In this document: positions 28,670 to 38,687 of the stretch, piece by piece
How positions within the stretch are numbered: the stretch's first letter is position 1
How the letters are laid out: each line of letters begins with the position of its first letter
Origin: an uncultured Roseibium sp.
GTDB taxonomy: Bacteria > Pseudomonadota > Alphaproteobacteria > Rhizobiales > Stappiaceae
Reading direction: 5' to 3'
DNA length: 64,000 nucleotides
Assembly (NCBI RefSeq): GCF_947496995.1
Contig: NZ_CANMFD010000002.1
Coordinates: forward strand, 806,001-870,000
Made by a program: the position numbers and the translations under genes
The notes under the pieces: model-generated
Told to the model about the DNA's origin: nothing
The model's input: the letters and a program-made list of their open reading frames with translations, nothing else
Databases searched by the model: none

Positions 28670-30097
28670 CTACTGGATTTTCCGCTTTTTCTTGGTCGCG
28701 TAAGGGTTTTCGCCCTTGCGGTAGGACAGGCGGATAGGTGTGCCGTGAATGTTGAAGGTGGCTCTCAACGTGTTCACCAGATAGCGGGTGTAGCTCTCCG
28801 GCAGCTGTTCCGGCCGGGAGCAGAACACCACGAAATGCGGCGGACGGGTTTTCGCCTGGGTCATGTAGCGCAGGCGCACGCGGCGACCGGCGACGGCCGG
28901 CGGCGGATGGTTGACCGTCACCCGCTCCAGCCAGCGGTTCAGCTTGGAGGTGGAAACACGCGAGTTCCAGGCCTCGTATGCGGTGAAGACGCTTTCCACC
29001 AGCTTGTCGATGCCCTGGCCCTGAAGACCGGACAGGGTTGCGATCTGTACGCCGCGGATCTGGTTGAAATAGCGCTCGTTGGCGTCGCGGATCTTCTTCC
29101 AGGCCGCTTCCCGGTCCTCGACCAGATCCCATTTGTTGATCGCGATCACCAGGGCCCGGCCCTCGCGCGCGACAAGATCGATGATCTGAAGGTCCTGCTT
29201 TTCGAAGGACATGGTGGCGTCGAGCGTCACCACCACCACTTCGGCGAACTTGATCGCTCGAAGCGCGTCCGCGACGGAGAGTTTCTCCAGCTTTTCCTGT
29301 ACGCGCGCCTTGCGGCGGATGCCTGCAGTATCGAAAAGCTTTATGTGCCGTTCTCGCCAGATCCACTCGACGGAAATGGAATCGCGCGTGATGCCCGCTT
29401 CGGGGCCTGTCAGCATGCGATCCTCACCGAGCATCTTGTTGATGAGCGTCGATTTACCGGCATTCGGCCGGCCGACAATCGCCACGCGCAACGGGCGGTC
29501 ATGGGTTCCGACAGGATCTTCCTCGCCGACAATCTCGCCGTCCTCGTCGACCGCGACATTGGTGACGGCTTCTTCGCGGCGGGCTTCTTCTTCGTCGTCA
29601 ATCCGGTCGACATGCGGTTTCAGCGCATCGTAGAGATCGGCAAGGCCCTCGCCGTGTTCGGCGGAAATGGCGATCGGTTCACCGAGGCCGAGCGAATAGG
29701 ATTCGTATAAGCCGCCCTCGCCTGCCCGGCCTTCCGCCTTGTTGGCAAGCAGGATCACCGGGCGCGTCGTCTTGCGCGCGACATCGGCAAAATGGGCATC
29801 GAGCGGCGTGACGCCGGCACGTGCATCGATGACGAAGAGAACGGCATCGGCGGTTTCGATGGCTTCTTCCGTCTGGCGCCGCATGCGTCCTGCCAGCGTG
29901 CTCATGTCCGCGTCTTCGAGACCGGCGGTGTCGATGATGGTGAAGCGCAGATCGCCCAGACGGGCGTCGCCCGGACGCCTGTCTCGGGTCACGCCCGGTG
30001 TGTCGTCAACGAGGGCCAGGCGCTTGCCGACCAGTCGATTGAACAACGTGGACTTGCCGACATTCGGCCGTCCGATAATGGCGACTGTAGCGCCCAC
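28670..30097 (-). CDS. der: Ribosome biogenesis GTPase Der (EngA)
   Basis: 475 aa with a GTG start at 30097, nine bases after AGGAG. Two tandem GTPase domains: the first with GRPNVGKST near residue 9, the second with GRPNAGKST near residue 210, separated by an acidic linker, and a C-terminal KH-like domain ([16 protein letters not shown]) ending in a basic tail. Required for 50S assembly. Next to bamB and a YfgM-like gene, the same neighbourhood as E. coli yfgM-bamB-der. Confidence 0.96.
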   Translation of the reverse strand: MGATVAIIGRPNVGKSTLFNRLVGKRLALVDDTPGVTRDRRPGDARLGDLRFTIIDTAGLEDADMSTLAGRMRRQTEEAIETADAVLFVIDARAGVTPLDAHFADVARKTTRPVILLANKAEGRAGEGGLYESYSLGLGEPIAISAEHGEGLADLYDALKPHVDRIDDEEEARREEAVTNVAVDEDGEIVGEEDPVGTHDRPLRVAIVGRPNAGKSTLINKMLGEDRMLTGPEAGITRDSISVEWIWRERHIKLFDTAGIRRKARVQEKLEKLSVADALRAIKFAEVVVVTLDATMSFEKQDLQIIDLVAREGRALVIAINKWDLVEDREAAWKKIRDANERYFNQIRGVQIATLSGLQGQGIDKLVESVFTAYEAWNSRVSTSKLNRWLERVTVNHPPPAVAGRRVRLRYMTQAKTRPPHFVVFCSRPEQLPESYTRYLVNTLRATFNIHGTPIRLSYRKGENPYATKKKRKIQ

Positions 30098-30186
30098 AGC
30101 AATTACTCCTGATGGCGGACCTCCTGAACGGGCCCGGCCTATGATCAGTCCGCTTTCCTGCGGGACCGCAGAAAAGCAGAAGAACT

Positions 30187-30220
30187 GATCGATTTTAAAG
30201 TGTCAAAGCATCTCGTCCGC
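30187..30220 (+). repeat. Dispersed intergenic repeat, copy C
   Basis: GATCGATTTTAAAGTGTC followed by AAAGCATCTCGTCCGC, related to 13210-13244 and 25888-25919. It lies between bamB and der and is followed by GCGCTGATGCGGACGC, which can fold into a short hairpin. Confidence 0.45.
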
Positions 30221-30248
30221 GCTGATGCGGACGCAAGTGCTCCAAAAA

Positions 30249-31601
30249 CTAATTGAACGCGGCGACACCGTCATTGCCGGTCAGCACGACAACACGGCCA
30301 CCCGCCGCGATCGGCGTCACGTAGACATCCGTGTTGGTGCGCTGGGTCAACATGACCTTGCCGGAAGCGGCATCCACGAGAGCAATCTGCCCGTCGCTGG
30401 AGAACGCCACAAGTGTTCCATTGGCCAGAATGGGACCTGCCCAGTTGCGCCGGCTTTTCTTCTTTTCCGGGCGCGGCAGAGCGGTTGCCCAGAGGGTTTC
30501 CCCGGACTTCAGGCTGACTGCCACCATCCGGTCATCGAGATCCACCATGAACAGCGCGCTTCCGGAAACGACCGGCGTATGAACACTGCCCAGATCCTGT
30601 TCCCACTTGCGCTGTCCGCTGCGAACGTCGACGGCGACGGTACGACCGGCAACACCGGTCGCATAGACCGTGTTCCCGGAGACGACCGGACTTGCCGACA
30701 CATCCGCCAGACCCGAGAGGGCCAGTGTACGGAATCCGCGCGAGACCCCGTCGACCCATTCCGGTTCGCCGGACTTGATGTTGATCGCCATGATTTCACC
30801 GGAGGAGAACGGCACGATCACCCGGTTGCCGGAAATGGCGGGATTGGCGGCGGACAGAAGCCCCGCGGTTTCCTCGATGCCGGCATATGTCCAGGCAATG
30901 CTGCCATCTGACTGGGAGAGTGCGTAAACCTCGTTGGATTGCGAGACCACGAACACATGGCCGGCACCGGCCACAGGCGCGCCGCGCGCCGGCGTATCCA
31001 GATCGACCTTCCATATCACACGGCCTGACCCGGCTTCGAGCGCTGCGAGCTGCCTGTAGCTGGTCGCCGCATAGACCACGCCGCCCTCGACGGTCACGCC
31101 GCCCCCAGGTCCGATGTCACGTTCGCCTTCCGGACGCAGGTTCTGCGTCCACTGGCGTGCGCCACCTGTCGACAGGGCAACAACTTCGCCGTTCGGCTTG
31201 TAGATGTAGATCCGGCTGCCATCGCTGACCGGACGGGCCGAAATTCGCAGCGCCGAGGAGGTGATACCGCCTCCCGAGGAACCAACCTGAGAGCGCCAGG
31301 ACCTGTTGCCGGAAACCGAAATGGCCACATTGCCCGGATCGTTGGTCAATCCGCCGCCGGCGGTTGTCCAGCTTTGTCCGCCGGTGGCGGGGCCGACCGA
31401 TGCGGACTGGCCAAGCGCCTGCGCGACGGGATCCGCGCCGTCGAAAACCGGTGCGCGTTCGCCCGGCAGAATCTTTTCGCGGCCAAAGGGGTTCACACTA
31501 TCGGCAAACTCGCCGACCGAGCCGCATCCGGTCAGGGCCAGAGACAAAGCCAGTACACCGAACAAACCACGCCGGCTGGAAGAAACGGTCGCAAAAATCA
31601 C
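30249..31601 (-). CDS. bamB: Outer-membrane assembly lipoprotein BamB
   Basis: 450 aa, GTG start at 31601 directly after the stop of the upstream gene. Lipoprotein signal peptide with lipobox LTGC at about residue 25. The body consists of repeated PQQ-like beta-propeller blades (for example DGSIAWTYAG, GQRKWEQDLG, SGETLWATALP). BamB is the scaffold lipoprotein of the BAM complex that folds outer-membrane proteins, fitting the lptD/surA theme of the window. About 55 residues between lipid anchor and propeller are Gly/Ser/Ala-rich. Confidence 0.9.
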   Translation of the reverse strand: MIFATVSSSRRGLFGVLALSLALTGCGSVGEFADSVNPFGREKILPGERAPVFDGADPVAQALGQSASVGPATGGQSWTTAGGGLTNDPGNVAISVSGNRSWRSQVGSSGGGITSSALRISARPVSDGSRIYIYKPNGEVVALSTGGARQWTQNLRPEGERDIGPGGGVTVEGGVVYAATSYRQLAALEAGSGRVIWKVDLDTPARGAPVAGAGHVFVVSQSNEVYALSQSDGSIAWTYAGIEETAGLLSAANPAISGNRVIVPFSSGEIMAINIKSGEPEWVDGVSRGFRTLALSGLADVSASPVVSGNTVYATGVAGRTVAVDVRSGQRKWEQDLGSVHTPVVSGSALFMVDLDDRMVAVSLKSGETLWATALPRPEKKKSRRNWAGPILANGTLVAFSSDGQIALVDAASGKVMLTQRTNTDVYVTPIAAGGRVVVLTGNDGVAAFN

Positions 31602-32282
31602 CTAGTTGTTTCCTTCACTGTCCGCCTTCACGTCGCCGTTCTCGGCGCGGATGACATCGGCCAGAAGCGCCACGCGGCGGTTCAGATCAGCGGGCGTTTC
31701 CGGATCTTCTTCAAGCGCGGTTATCCATTCGCGAGCGGTTTCGATATCACCGTTCTTCCAGGCACTTAGAGCAAGCAGTTCACGCGCCGCAGCCCGAAAC
31801 GGTCCGGTATCGCCCGTCAGTCTTTCCACCCGGTCGGCCACACTGGCGTAATCCTGTGTATCCACCACGAGATAGCCCGCGCGCAGGGCCGCCACGTCCT
31901 TGAGGGCATCCGAAAGGCTGCTTTCATTGGACAGGGCGTCGAATTCGGCAAGTGCCTCGTCCGTCTGCCCGGCATTTGCCAGATCCGTCGCCCGGCGGAA
32001 CTTCGCCAAGGCAGGATAACCGCCAATGGCCGAGTCGAGCTCGCCGTAAAGTGCGGCCGCACCCTCGAAATCTCCAGCCTCGGACATCTGAACGGCTTCA
32101 AAGAATTTGTCGCCGGCCGTCTGCGACTGATTTTCCTGCCAGTAGAGCCAACCGCGATAACCACCCGTGCCGACCACAATCAGGACCGCAACACCGATCA
32201 ACCAGAAGCCGAACCGGTCCCAAAGTCGACGGTACTTCTCCTGGCGGATGTCTTCATCGACTTCACGAAATATATCGGACAT
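31602..32282 (-). CDS. YfgM-like tetratricopeptide membrane protein
   Basis: 226 aa from the ATG at 32282 (MSDIFREVDEDIRQEKY); the frame runs 13 codons further upstream. One membrane helix at about 25-45 (FWLIGVAVLIVVGTGGYRG), then a periplasmic Ala-rich helical domain of TPR_21 type. E. coli YfgM is an ancillary SecYEG/PpiD partner in periplasmic chaperoning; position next to bamB-der supports this. Its stop abuts the bamB start with no gap. Confidence 0.85.
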   Translation of the reverse strand: MSDIFREVDEDIRQEKYRRLWDRFGFWLIGVAVLIVVGTGGYRGWLYWQENQSQTAGDKFFEAVQMSEAGDFEGAAALYGELDSAIGGYPALAKFRRATDLANAGQTDEALAEFDALSNESSLSDALKDVAALRAGYLVVDTQDYASVADRVERLTGDTGPFRAAARELLALSAWKNGDIETAREWITALEEDPETPADLNRRVALLADVIRAENGDVKADSEGNN

Positions 32283-32481
32283 GCGTGTCTTTTTCCTGCA
32301 TTCACTCTGTCTGTCCGGCAAGCTGGCCGGACTACGCCCCTGTTTGAGTGGCGCACATTATCCATTTGATCCGTTTCGGGCAATTCCCTGAACGGGCTTA
32401 ACCTGCATTTCATGGCGCAAGTGGGGCAAGGCCCGCCGAAAAGGCCGGATCTGCCGGAATTTCCGCCGCAGTGTGCCCGCT

Positions 32482-33063
32482 TCAGGTCACGGATACTCCG
32501 ATCAGCAGCGCATGAAGTTTCCAGACGAACAATCCATAAAGAGCGAGCCCGACCAGAATCACGCTGACATCGGACCATTTGCCCGGATCGCCCGAAACAA
32601 AGTCCGGCTGCCCGGCCCCCGGCCCGCGCCGCTTGACCGATATCCTGTCGAACACCGCCCAAGCCATGAAGGAGCCGAAAAGCAGTACGGAGGCCAGATC
32701 GCCGTTGGCGAGCAGATGGGACAGGGCCCAGAGCTTGATCGCAACCAGCATCGGATGTTTCAGGGCATTCCTGATCCGGCACGGGACGTAAGCGGCAACG
32801 AGAAAGATGAAGACCGGTATCATCAGCAGCAAGGTGACATGGCGCAGCCAGACGGGTGGGTCGTACAAGATCGGCGACCCGTCGAAGCGCGCGGCACCAT
32901 AGCCGTAGACGATGAGGATGAATCCCGCTGCAGAAATCAGCGTGAAGGCGCCCTTGTAGCCATATTCACCGAGCTTCGAAATCAATCCGGATCGAAGGGC
33001 CGGTCTCGTCGGCACGAGATGCACCCCCAGAAACAAAACAAGTCCCGCAACAAGTAAAACCAT
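32482..33063 (-). CDS. NnrU family membrane protein
   Basis: 193 aa, about five hydrophobic helices. Starts LLVAGLVLFLGVHLVPT and contains NALKHPMLVAIKLWALSHLLANGD, quoted here as two parts NALKHPMLVAIK and LWALSHLLANGD, typical of the NnrU/methyltransferase-like membrane family. NnrU was first found near nitric-oxide reductase genes but is widespread in organisms without denitrification. No nir or nor genes are nearby. Confidence 0.85.
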   Translation of the reverse strand: MVLLVAGLVLFLGVHLVPTRPALRSGLISKLGEYGYKGAFTLISAAGFILIVYGYGAARFDGSPILYDPPVWLRHVTLLLMIPVFIFLVAAYVPCRIRNALKHPMLVAIKLWALSHLLANGDLASVLLFGSFMAWAVFDRISVKRRGPGAGQPDFVSGDPGKWSDVSVILVGLALYGLFVWKLHALLIGVSVT

Positions 33064-33158
33064 TCCCGCTCTCCCTCAATTCACCTCAAAGCGCCCCAGC
33101 CGTCGCACACTGAACCTGCCCATCAGGCAAACAGGCACAGATACAGCGCAAACCCAGG

Positions 33159-33566
33159 TTAACCGGAGGCGACGCAGTCCTTGCAGGTACCGCGTAATTC
33201 AATTGTCGTTCTTGCCAGCGCGAAGCCCTGACTTTCGGTCCAGTCTTTCAACAGCCTGACCGCGTCGTCAGGTGTGAACTCGCGCACATCCCCGCATTTT
33301 TCGCAGATGGCGAAAGCGGCTGAACCGTGCCCGGTGCAATCCTTGTGGCTGCAGGCCACAAATGCATTCAAGCTTTCCAGGCGGTGGACTATTCCGAATT
33401 CGACCAGCTTGTCGAGCGCTCTATAGACCTGAAGCGGCGCCCGGAAGCCATCTTCGCGCAGAAGATCCAGAATGGCATAGGCCGTCAAGGGACCACCCGC
33501 TTCGGAAAGAGAGCCGAAAACCAGGGCCTGGTTTTTCGTCAGTTCGTGTTGAGCATGCGTCCTCAC
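33159..33566 (-). CDS. zur: Zinc uptake regulator Zur (Fur family)
   Basis: 135 aa with a GTG start at 33566 that overlaps the znuB stop by four bases (GTGA), seven bases after GGAG. Winged-helix N-terminus (AYAILDLLREDGFRAPLQVYRALDKL, here abbreviated by its ends AYAILDLL and VYRALDKL) and C-terminal dimer/metal domain with CEKC and CKDC structural zinc pairs and a His/Cys-rich SHKDCTGHGS stretch. Zur, not Fur, is preferred because it is the third gene of znuC-znuB-zur and a Zur-type box precedes znuC. Confidence 0.9.
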   Translation of the reverse strand: MRTHAQHELTKNQALVFGSLSEAGGPLTAYAILDLLREDGFRAPLQVYRALDKLVEFGIVHRLESLNAFVACSHKDCTGHGSAAFAICEKCGDVREFTPDDAVRLLKDWTESQGFALARTTIELRGTCKDCVASG

Positions 33567-34390
33567 GGCCGGTCTCCTCGCGTCTTTGAAACCATCCTTC
33601 TCACGATTAGCCCTCCGGGGACAAGGCTGACCGCAAACAACACCATGGCCGCCACGACAATCGACGGGCCGGACGGCGTGTCGTAGTGCAAGGACGCATA
33701 CAGGCCCCCGACGGCCGACGCGGCGCCTGTGAGCCCAGCGACAACGGCCATCTGCTCCGGCGTCGATGAAAGCCGGCGCGCGGCGGCCGCCGGAATGATC
33801 AGCAGTGCGGTGATCAGCAGCGCACCGATGATCTTCAGCGATATGGCAATCACCACAGCCGTCAGCACCATGAAGACCAGATCCGTGCGGTCCGGCTGCA
33901 GGCCCTCCCCGGCGGCCAAATCCGGACTGACCGTTGCCGCAAAGAGCCGCCGCCAGATCAGCGCCAGCACGCACAATACAAGCCCGCCGCCGCCGTAAAT
34001 CATGGCGATGTCGATCCTTGTCACTGCAAGGATATCGCCGAAGAGCAGTCCCAGCAGGTCGACACGAACCCACGTCATGAAGGCAAGGCACACCAGCCCC
34101 AGGGCCAGCGCCGAATGGGACAGAAGCCCCAGGAGCGCGTCGGACGACAGAGTGTCGCTGCGCCGCAGGAAAAGCAGCAACACGGCCACAATGACGGAGA
34201 CAACCGCGACTGTCAGAGTGGTGTTGACCTCCAGCAGCAGCGAAAGCGCGACCCCCAGGAGAGCGGCATGGGAAAGCGTGTCGCCGAAATAGGCCATTCG
34301 GCGCCAGATGATGAAGCAGCCCAGCGGTCCGGCAACCAGCGCCACACCGACCGCGGCAACCAGGGCCCTTGTGAAAAAATCATCCAGCAT
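33563..34390 (-). CDS. znuB: Zinc ABC transporter permease
   Basis: 275 aa, about eight helices, ABC-3 family. Inner-membrane channel for zinc uptake with ZnuC. MLDDFFTRALVAAVG start; conserved GDTLSHAALLGVALS near residue 36. It overlaps the end of znuC by 11 bases and the start of zur by four, so the three genes form one tightly coupled operon. Confidence 0.93.
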   Translation of the reverse strand: MLDDFFTRALVAAVGVALVAGPLGCFIIWRRMAYFGDTLSHAALLGVALSLLLEVNTTLTVAVVSVIVAVLLLFLRRSDTLSSDALLGLLSHSALALGLVCLAFMTWVRVDLLGLLFGDILAVTRIDIAMIYGGGGLVLCVLALIWRRLFAATVSPDLAAGEGLQPDRTDLVFMVLTAVVIAISLKIIGALLITALLIIPAAAARRLSSTPEQMAVVAGLTGAASAVGGLYASLHYDTPSGPSIVVAAMVLFAVSLVPGGLIVRRMVSKTRGDRP

Positions 34391-35318
34391 TGCCGAGATC
34401 TTTGCGTTTGCCGGCTTCGTCCCGGCCGGTTGTGTCCGTTACATGCCCATCCATGGAATGATCATGTCCCTCTGCGGTGTGGTCGTGGTGGTCTCCCGGG
34501 CAATCGGAACACAGCGAGCCATCTGCATGGCGAACCTGCCCGTCCGCCAGATGAACGTGGTCATGATGATGTTCATAGACCGCCAGCGCGGTCCCGGCGC
34601 GTGCTCCGAAAAGTGCGTGGTAGCTGTCGCTCTTGCTGACATCGGAAGGCGTCCCACGGCAGCAGACATGGCCGTTCAGGCAGATGATCTGATCGGCGGC
34701 GGCCATGACGATGTGAATGTCATGGGAAATCATCAGAATGCCGCAGCCGAGAGAACTGCGAATTTCGGAAATCAGGTCGTAGATCGCGATTTCACCGGCA
34801 TAATCCACGCCTTGCACCGGCTCGTCGAGGACGAGAAGATCCGGGTGCCGCGCGATGGCCCGCGCCAGCATGACGCGCTGGAGCTCGCCGCCCGACAGGG
34901 TCCGCATTTCCGACTTCATCAGCCTGGCGGCACCCGTCTGCTCAAGCGCCTGCCTGCATTGCGCGTCGGACAAAGGATTGGTGAGGCGCAGGAACCGCTG
35001 AACGCTCAGCGGCAGCGTCCAGTCGATGGCGAGCTTCTGCGGAACATAGCCCACCTTGAGACCGGGCCGTCTCGATGCACGCCCCTCGCTCGGTTTCAGG
35101 ATGCCGAGCGCCATCTTGGCGGTCGTGGATTTTCCGGAACCGTTCGGACCGATCAGGGTGACGATTTCGCCTGGTGAAACCGTCAGGTCGACGCCGCGGA
35201 CCAGCCAGTCCGCCCCCTTGCGGATGCCTGCCCGCTCGAGCCGTACCAGCACGGGCTCTTGCAAGGACACGGGTGCGAGCCCCGGTCCGGATTCTGGCTT
35301 TAAGTCTGGCTGTTTCAT
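34380..35318 (-). CDS. znuC: Zinc ABC transporter ATPase with His-rich tail
   Basis: 312 aa from the ATG at 35318; the frame continues upstream through the Zur box, so longer starts are excluded. Walker A GPNGSGKST at 57-65, signature LSGGELQRV, Walker B LLVLDEP. The last 60 or so residues form a His/Asp-rich tail (EHHHDHVHL, DHHDHTAEGHDHS) likely to bind zinc. No periplasmic binding protein znuA is adjacent, so it must lie elsewhere. Confidence 0.94.
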   Translation of the reverse strand: MKQPDLKPESGPGLAPVSLQEPVLVRLERAGIRKGADWLVRGVDLTVSPGEIVTLIGPNGSGKSTTAKMALGILKPSEGRASRRPGLKVGYVPQKLAIDWTLPLSVQRFLRLTNPLSDAQCRQALEQTGAARLMKSEMRTLSGGELQRVMLARAIARHPDLLVLDEPVQGVDYAGEIAIYDLISEIRSSLGCGILMISHDIHIVMAAADQIICLNGHVCCRGTPSDVSKSDSYHALFGARAGTALAVYEHHHDHVHLADGQVRHADGSLCSDCPGDHHDHTAEGHDHSMDGHVTDTTGRDEAGKRKDLGNAG

Positions 35319-35362
35319 GGTATTGCGAGCCTGGAACGCCCGTCCTGCGAAGCGTGCATCTA

Positions 35363-35377
35363 TGTTATGTTGTAACA
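35363..35377. promoter_or_regulatory. Zur-type operator
   Basis: Perfect inverted repeat TGTTA-N5-TAACA, close to the Zur box pattern of alphaproteobacteria, 45 bases upstream of znuC. It fits zinc-dependent repression of znuC-znuB-zur. Its other side faces manC, whose start is 114 bases away. Confidence 0.7.
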
Positions 35378-35490
35378 CACATAGCGGTCCCGCCCGCCGC
35401 TTGCAACTTCCACCGGCGATGTTTATTCCTCGGAACGGTTGGACGGGAGTTGAGTTTACACTGCGCAAATGAATTTTCGGGAACAGGCAT

Positions 35491-36891
35491 ATGATTTTTC
35501 CATGCATTCTGTCCGGTGGCATCGGTTCGCGGCTCTGGCCCATGTCACGCACAGACCGGCCGAAGCAGTTTTTGACCCTGTTTGAAGGCGAAAGCCTTTT
35601 CCAGAAAACCTGCAAGCGCGTCAACCAGCCCGGCTTTGCCGCCCCGATCGTGATCGGCAGCAACAATCACCGCTTTCTTATCGGAGAACAGCTGGTCGAA
35701 GTCGGTCTGGAGGCAAATTCAATCCTGCTGGAACCGGTTGGCCGAAACACGGCCCCCCCTGCGCTCATGGCGGCCATTATCGCCGCCGAGACCGACCCGG
35801 AGGCGCTTGTGCTGCTGCTTCCCTCCGATCACCTGATCAAGAAAGAAGACGTTTTCCTTGATGCCGTCTTTACTGCCGAGGAAGCTGCCAGGAACGGCGC
35901 CATCGTCACTTTCGGCATCACGCCGAGCGAGCCCAATACCGGCTACGGCTATATCAAGGTTGCCGCAGGCGACGCCCCGGTCCGGCCGGTGGAGGCGTTT
36001 GTCGAAAAACCCGATCTTGCCCGCGCCGAATCCTTCCTGAAGGACGGCGGATATGTCTGGAATGCCGGCATATTCCTGTATTCGGCGAAAACGATGATCG
36101 AAGCGTTCAAGACATACCAGCCGGAGATGTACGAGGATATTGCCGCGGTCATGAAATCCCGGCATGGCGACCTGGACTTCACGCGTCTCGATCAGGAGAG
36201 TTTCGAAAAACTCGCCGATATCTCCATCGATTACGCAATCATGGAAAAGGCGGAGAATGTCGTCTGCGCGCCGATAGCGCCGGAGTGGGACGATCTTGGT
36301 TCCTGGTCGGCGATCTGGACCGTTCTCGACAAGGACAGCGACGGCAACTCCGCGCTCGGAGATGCGCGCTTTCTGGACAGCACCAATTGTCTTGCCTACG
36401 CGGGCCGCGGTCTGGTCTCGCTCATCGGCCTTGAAGACGTCATGGTCATCGCCACCACCGACAGCGTTCTCGTCGCCCACAAGGACAAGGCCCAAGACGT
36501 GAAAAAGGTGGTCGAGCAGCTCAAGGCGGAAGGCCGGACAGAGGTGGATATCCATCCGCGCTCCTACAGGCCGTGGGGCTATACCGAACGCATCAACGCC
36601 GGTGACCGGTTTGCCGTCCAGTCGATGATGATCAAACCCGGCAAACGCCTCAGCCTGCAGAGCCACCTGCACCGGGCGGAGCACTGGGTCGTCGTTTCCG
36701 GAACCATGGAAATCACCATCAACGGGCAGACCAGGCTGCTGACGGAAAACCAGTCGGCTTATGTTCCCCTTGGTGCGCAGCATACGTTGCACAATCCGGG
36801 AAAGATCCCGGTTCGGATGATCGAGGTCCAGTCGGGAACCTATCTGGATGAAGACGATATCTTGCGGCACGAAACATCACAAGAAACCTGA
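35491..36891 (+). CDS. manC: Mannose-1-phosphate guanylyltransferase / mannose-6-phosphate isomerase
   Basis: 466 aa bifunctional type. N-terminal nucleotidyltransferase with GGIGSRLWPMSR and metal/substrate motif FVEKPD; C-terminal type II PMI cupin domain (PWGYTERINAGDRF, LSLQSHLHRAEHWVVVSGT, with metal-binding His). Makes GDP-mannose for exopolysaccharide or LPS sugars. No glycosyltransferases are adjacent. Isolated, plus strand, divergent from znuC. Confidence 0.93.
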   Translation: MIFPCILSGGIGSRLWPMSRTDRPKQFLTLFEGESLFQKTCKRVNQPGFAAPIVIGSNNHRFLIGEQLVEVGLEANSILLEPVGRNTAPPALMAAIIAAETDPEALVLLLPSDHLIKKEDVFLDAVFTAEEAARNGAIVTFGITPSEPNTGYGYIKVAAGDAPVRPVEAFVEKPDLARAESFLKDGGYVWNAGIFLYSAKTMIEAFKTYQPEMYEDIAAVMKSRHGDLDFTRLDQESFEKLADISIDYAIMEKAENVVCAPIAPEWDDLGSWSAIWTVLDKDSDGNSALGDARFLDSTNCLAYAGRGLVSLIGLEDVMVIATTDSVLVAHKDKAQDVKKVVEQLKAEGRTEVDIHPRSYRPWGYTERINAGDRFAVQSMMIKPGKRLSLQSHLHRAEHWVVVSGTMEITINGQTRLLTENQSAYVPLGAQHTLHNPGKIPVRMIEVQSGTYLDEDDILRHETSQET

Positions 36892-37003
36892 CTTACCACT
36901 CAGGCCTGTGATGCATTCTTGCCTTCCATCCTGATTTCCGGCAAGACTTTGCGCCGAACGGACCGCGTCGGTCCCCTGCCTGCACCGAGACCGGGAACAG
37001 CCC

Positions 37004-38209
37004 ATGCACCACGTCTTCATATGCGACTATGTCCGGACGCCGATCGGCCGTTTCGGCGGCATTCTCTCCGGCGTGCGTGCCGACGATCTGGGCGCGATCC
37101 CGATCGAAGCGCTGATGGAGCGCAATCCGGACACGGATTGGGCGAGTGTCGATGACGTCTTCTACGGCTGCGCCAATCAGGCCGGGGAAGACAATCGCAA
37201 TGTCGCGCGCATGGCAGCGCTTCTGGCCGGACTGCCGGACACTGTTCCAGGCCTGACGCTCAACCGGCTGTGCGGTTCGGGAATGGATGCGGTCCTGACA
37301 GCCGCCAGAGCCATCAAGGCCGGAGAAATCGATCTGGCAATCGCGGGCGGCGTAGAGAGCATGTCCCGTGCGCCCTTCGTTATTCCGAAGGCGGAAACCG
37401 CGTTTTCCCGAAATGCGGAAATTCACGACACCACGATTGGCTGGCGCTTCGTCAATCCGCTGCTGAAAAGCCAGTATGGCATCGACTCCATGCCCGAGAC
37501 GGCGGAAAACGTTGCCGAAGAATTCGGCATTTCGCGGCAGGATCAGGATGCATTCGCCCTGCGCAGCCAGGAACGCGCCGGGAAGGCACAGGCCTCCGGC
37601 CGTTTCGCCGAGGAGATCGTGCCGGTGATGATCCCGCAGCGCAGAGGCGATCCGGTGCTGGCCGATACGGACGAGCATCCCCGCCCCGGAACGACGCGGG
37701 AACAGCTTGCCGGCCTAAAGACACCGTTCCGGGACAATGGCTCGGTAACCGCCGGAAACGCTTCCGGCGTCAATGACGGTGCAGCCGCGCTGCTGATCGC
37801 CTCGGAAGCCGCCGTCGCGAAATACAATCTCAAACCGATCGCCCGGATTGTCGGCGGCGCCACGGCTGGCGTTCCGCCACGCATCATGGGGATTGGCCCT
37901 GCCCCTGCCACGCGCAAGCTGTGTGCCCGGCACGGAATCGCGCTCGCCGAGTTCGATGTGATTGAATTGAACGAAGCTTTCGCCGCTCAGGGTATCGCAG
38001 TCATGCGCGATCTCGGCCTGCCGGAAGACGGTGAGCATGTCAATCCGAATGGCGGCGCCATCGCCCTCGGCCATCCCCTTGGCATGTCCGGTGCGCGTAT
38101 TACAGGATCAGCCGCGCTTGAATTGAACAAACGCGGCGGCAAACTTGCACTCGCGACAATGTGCATAGGTGTCGGACAGGGCATCGCAATCGCACTGGCC
38201 GCCGTCTAG
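37004..38209 (+). CDS. pcaF: 3-oxoadipyl-CoA thiolase (PcaF/PaaJ type)
   Basis: 401 aa thiolase. Nucleophile Cys in [11 protein letters not shown], His in [16 protein letters not shown], second Cys in CIGVGQG. The N-terminal [15 protein letters not shown] and [16 protein letters not shown] are characteristic of beta-ketoadipyl-CoA thiolases, which cleave 3-oxoadipyl-CoA to succinyl-CoA and acetyl-CoA at the end of aromatic degradation (protocatechuate or phenylacetate routes). No other pca or paa genes are in the window, so a more general acetyl-CoA acyltransferase role remains possible. Confidence 0.87.
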   Translation: MHHVFICDYVRTPIGRFGGILSGVRADDLGAIPIEALMERNPDTDWASVDDVFYGCANQAGEDNRNVARMAALLAGLPDTVPGLTLNRLCGSGMDAVLTAARAIKAGEIDLAIAGGVESMSRAPFVIPKAETAFSRNAEIHDTTIGWRFVNPLLKSQYGIDSMPETAENVAEEFGISRQDQDAFALRSQERAGKAQASGRFAEEIVPVMIPQRRGDPVLADTDEHPRPGTTREQLAGLKTPFRDNGSVTAGNASGVNDGAAALLIASEAAVAKYNLKPIARIVGGATAGVPPRIMGIGPAPATRKLCARHGIALAEFDVIELNEAFAAQGIAVMRDLGLPEDGEHVNPNGGAIALGHPLGMSGARITGSAALELNKRGGKLALATMCIGVGQGIAIALAAV

Positions 38210-38357
38210 GGTCTGGATTCAGGTTTTTCCGGGTTTCGAATGAATTCGGTGGCGTCGGGACCGTCAGCTCTTTGGCCTTACGGTATCCGGTGCATATCGG
38301 ATTTAAGCAGGCAGCGCGGAGAGCCTCTATCGAGGTTCGTCCTGCATGCCGGGCTAT

Positions 38358-38669
38358 TCAGGTGCGCGACTGTCTGGCCATCTTGCGCTCGACCTCATCA
38401 ATCCTTTCCGAAAGACCTTCGAACAGCAAAGTCGGCATTCTCAATGTCCTGATATAGACAGACAGGACTTCATCCACTGCATCCCGAAGGTTAACGTCGC
38501 GGGCTTCCAGATAGGCTCCCACAGCCAGATCCCTCAGCTCCACCGCATCTGCAACCAACGGCCGTACAAGATGGACAGTCCGCTCGGGCTCGTTCGCGAC
38601 AAAAAGTGCAGAAAAGACCGAGAAAGACACGAAAACAAAGATATGGAAATTTCTAAGCAAATAACGCAT
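38358..38669 (-). CDS. Small single-pass membrane protein, unknown function
   Basis: 103 aa from the ATG at 38669. N-terminal membrane helix or uncleaved signal anchor at about 6-28 (IFVFVSFSVFSALFVA), then a polar domain with leucine-rich segments and a C-terminal charged helix (RIDEVERKMARQ). No recognised family. A CtrA-type box ends 18 bases upstream of the start. The 148 bases between its stop and pcaF show nothing. Confidence 0.5.
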   Translation of the reverse strand: MRYLLRNFHIFVFVSFSVFSALFVANEPERTVHLVRPLVADAVELRDLAVGAYLEARDVNLRDAVDEVLSVYIRTLRMPTLLFEGLSERIDEVERKMARQSRT

Positions 38670-38687
38670 CACAACCCCAAGCAATGG

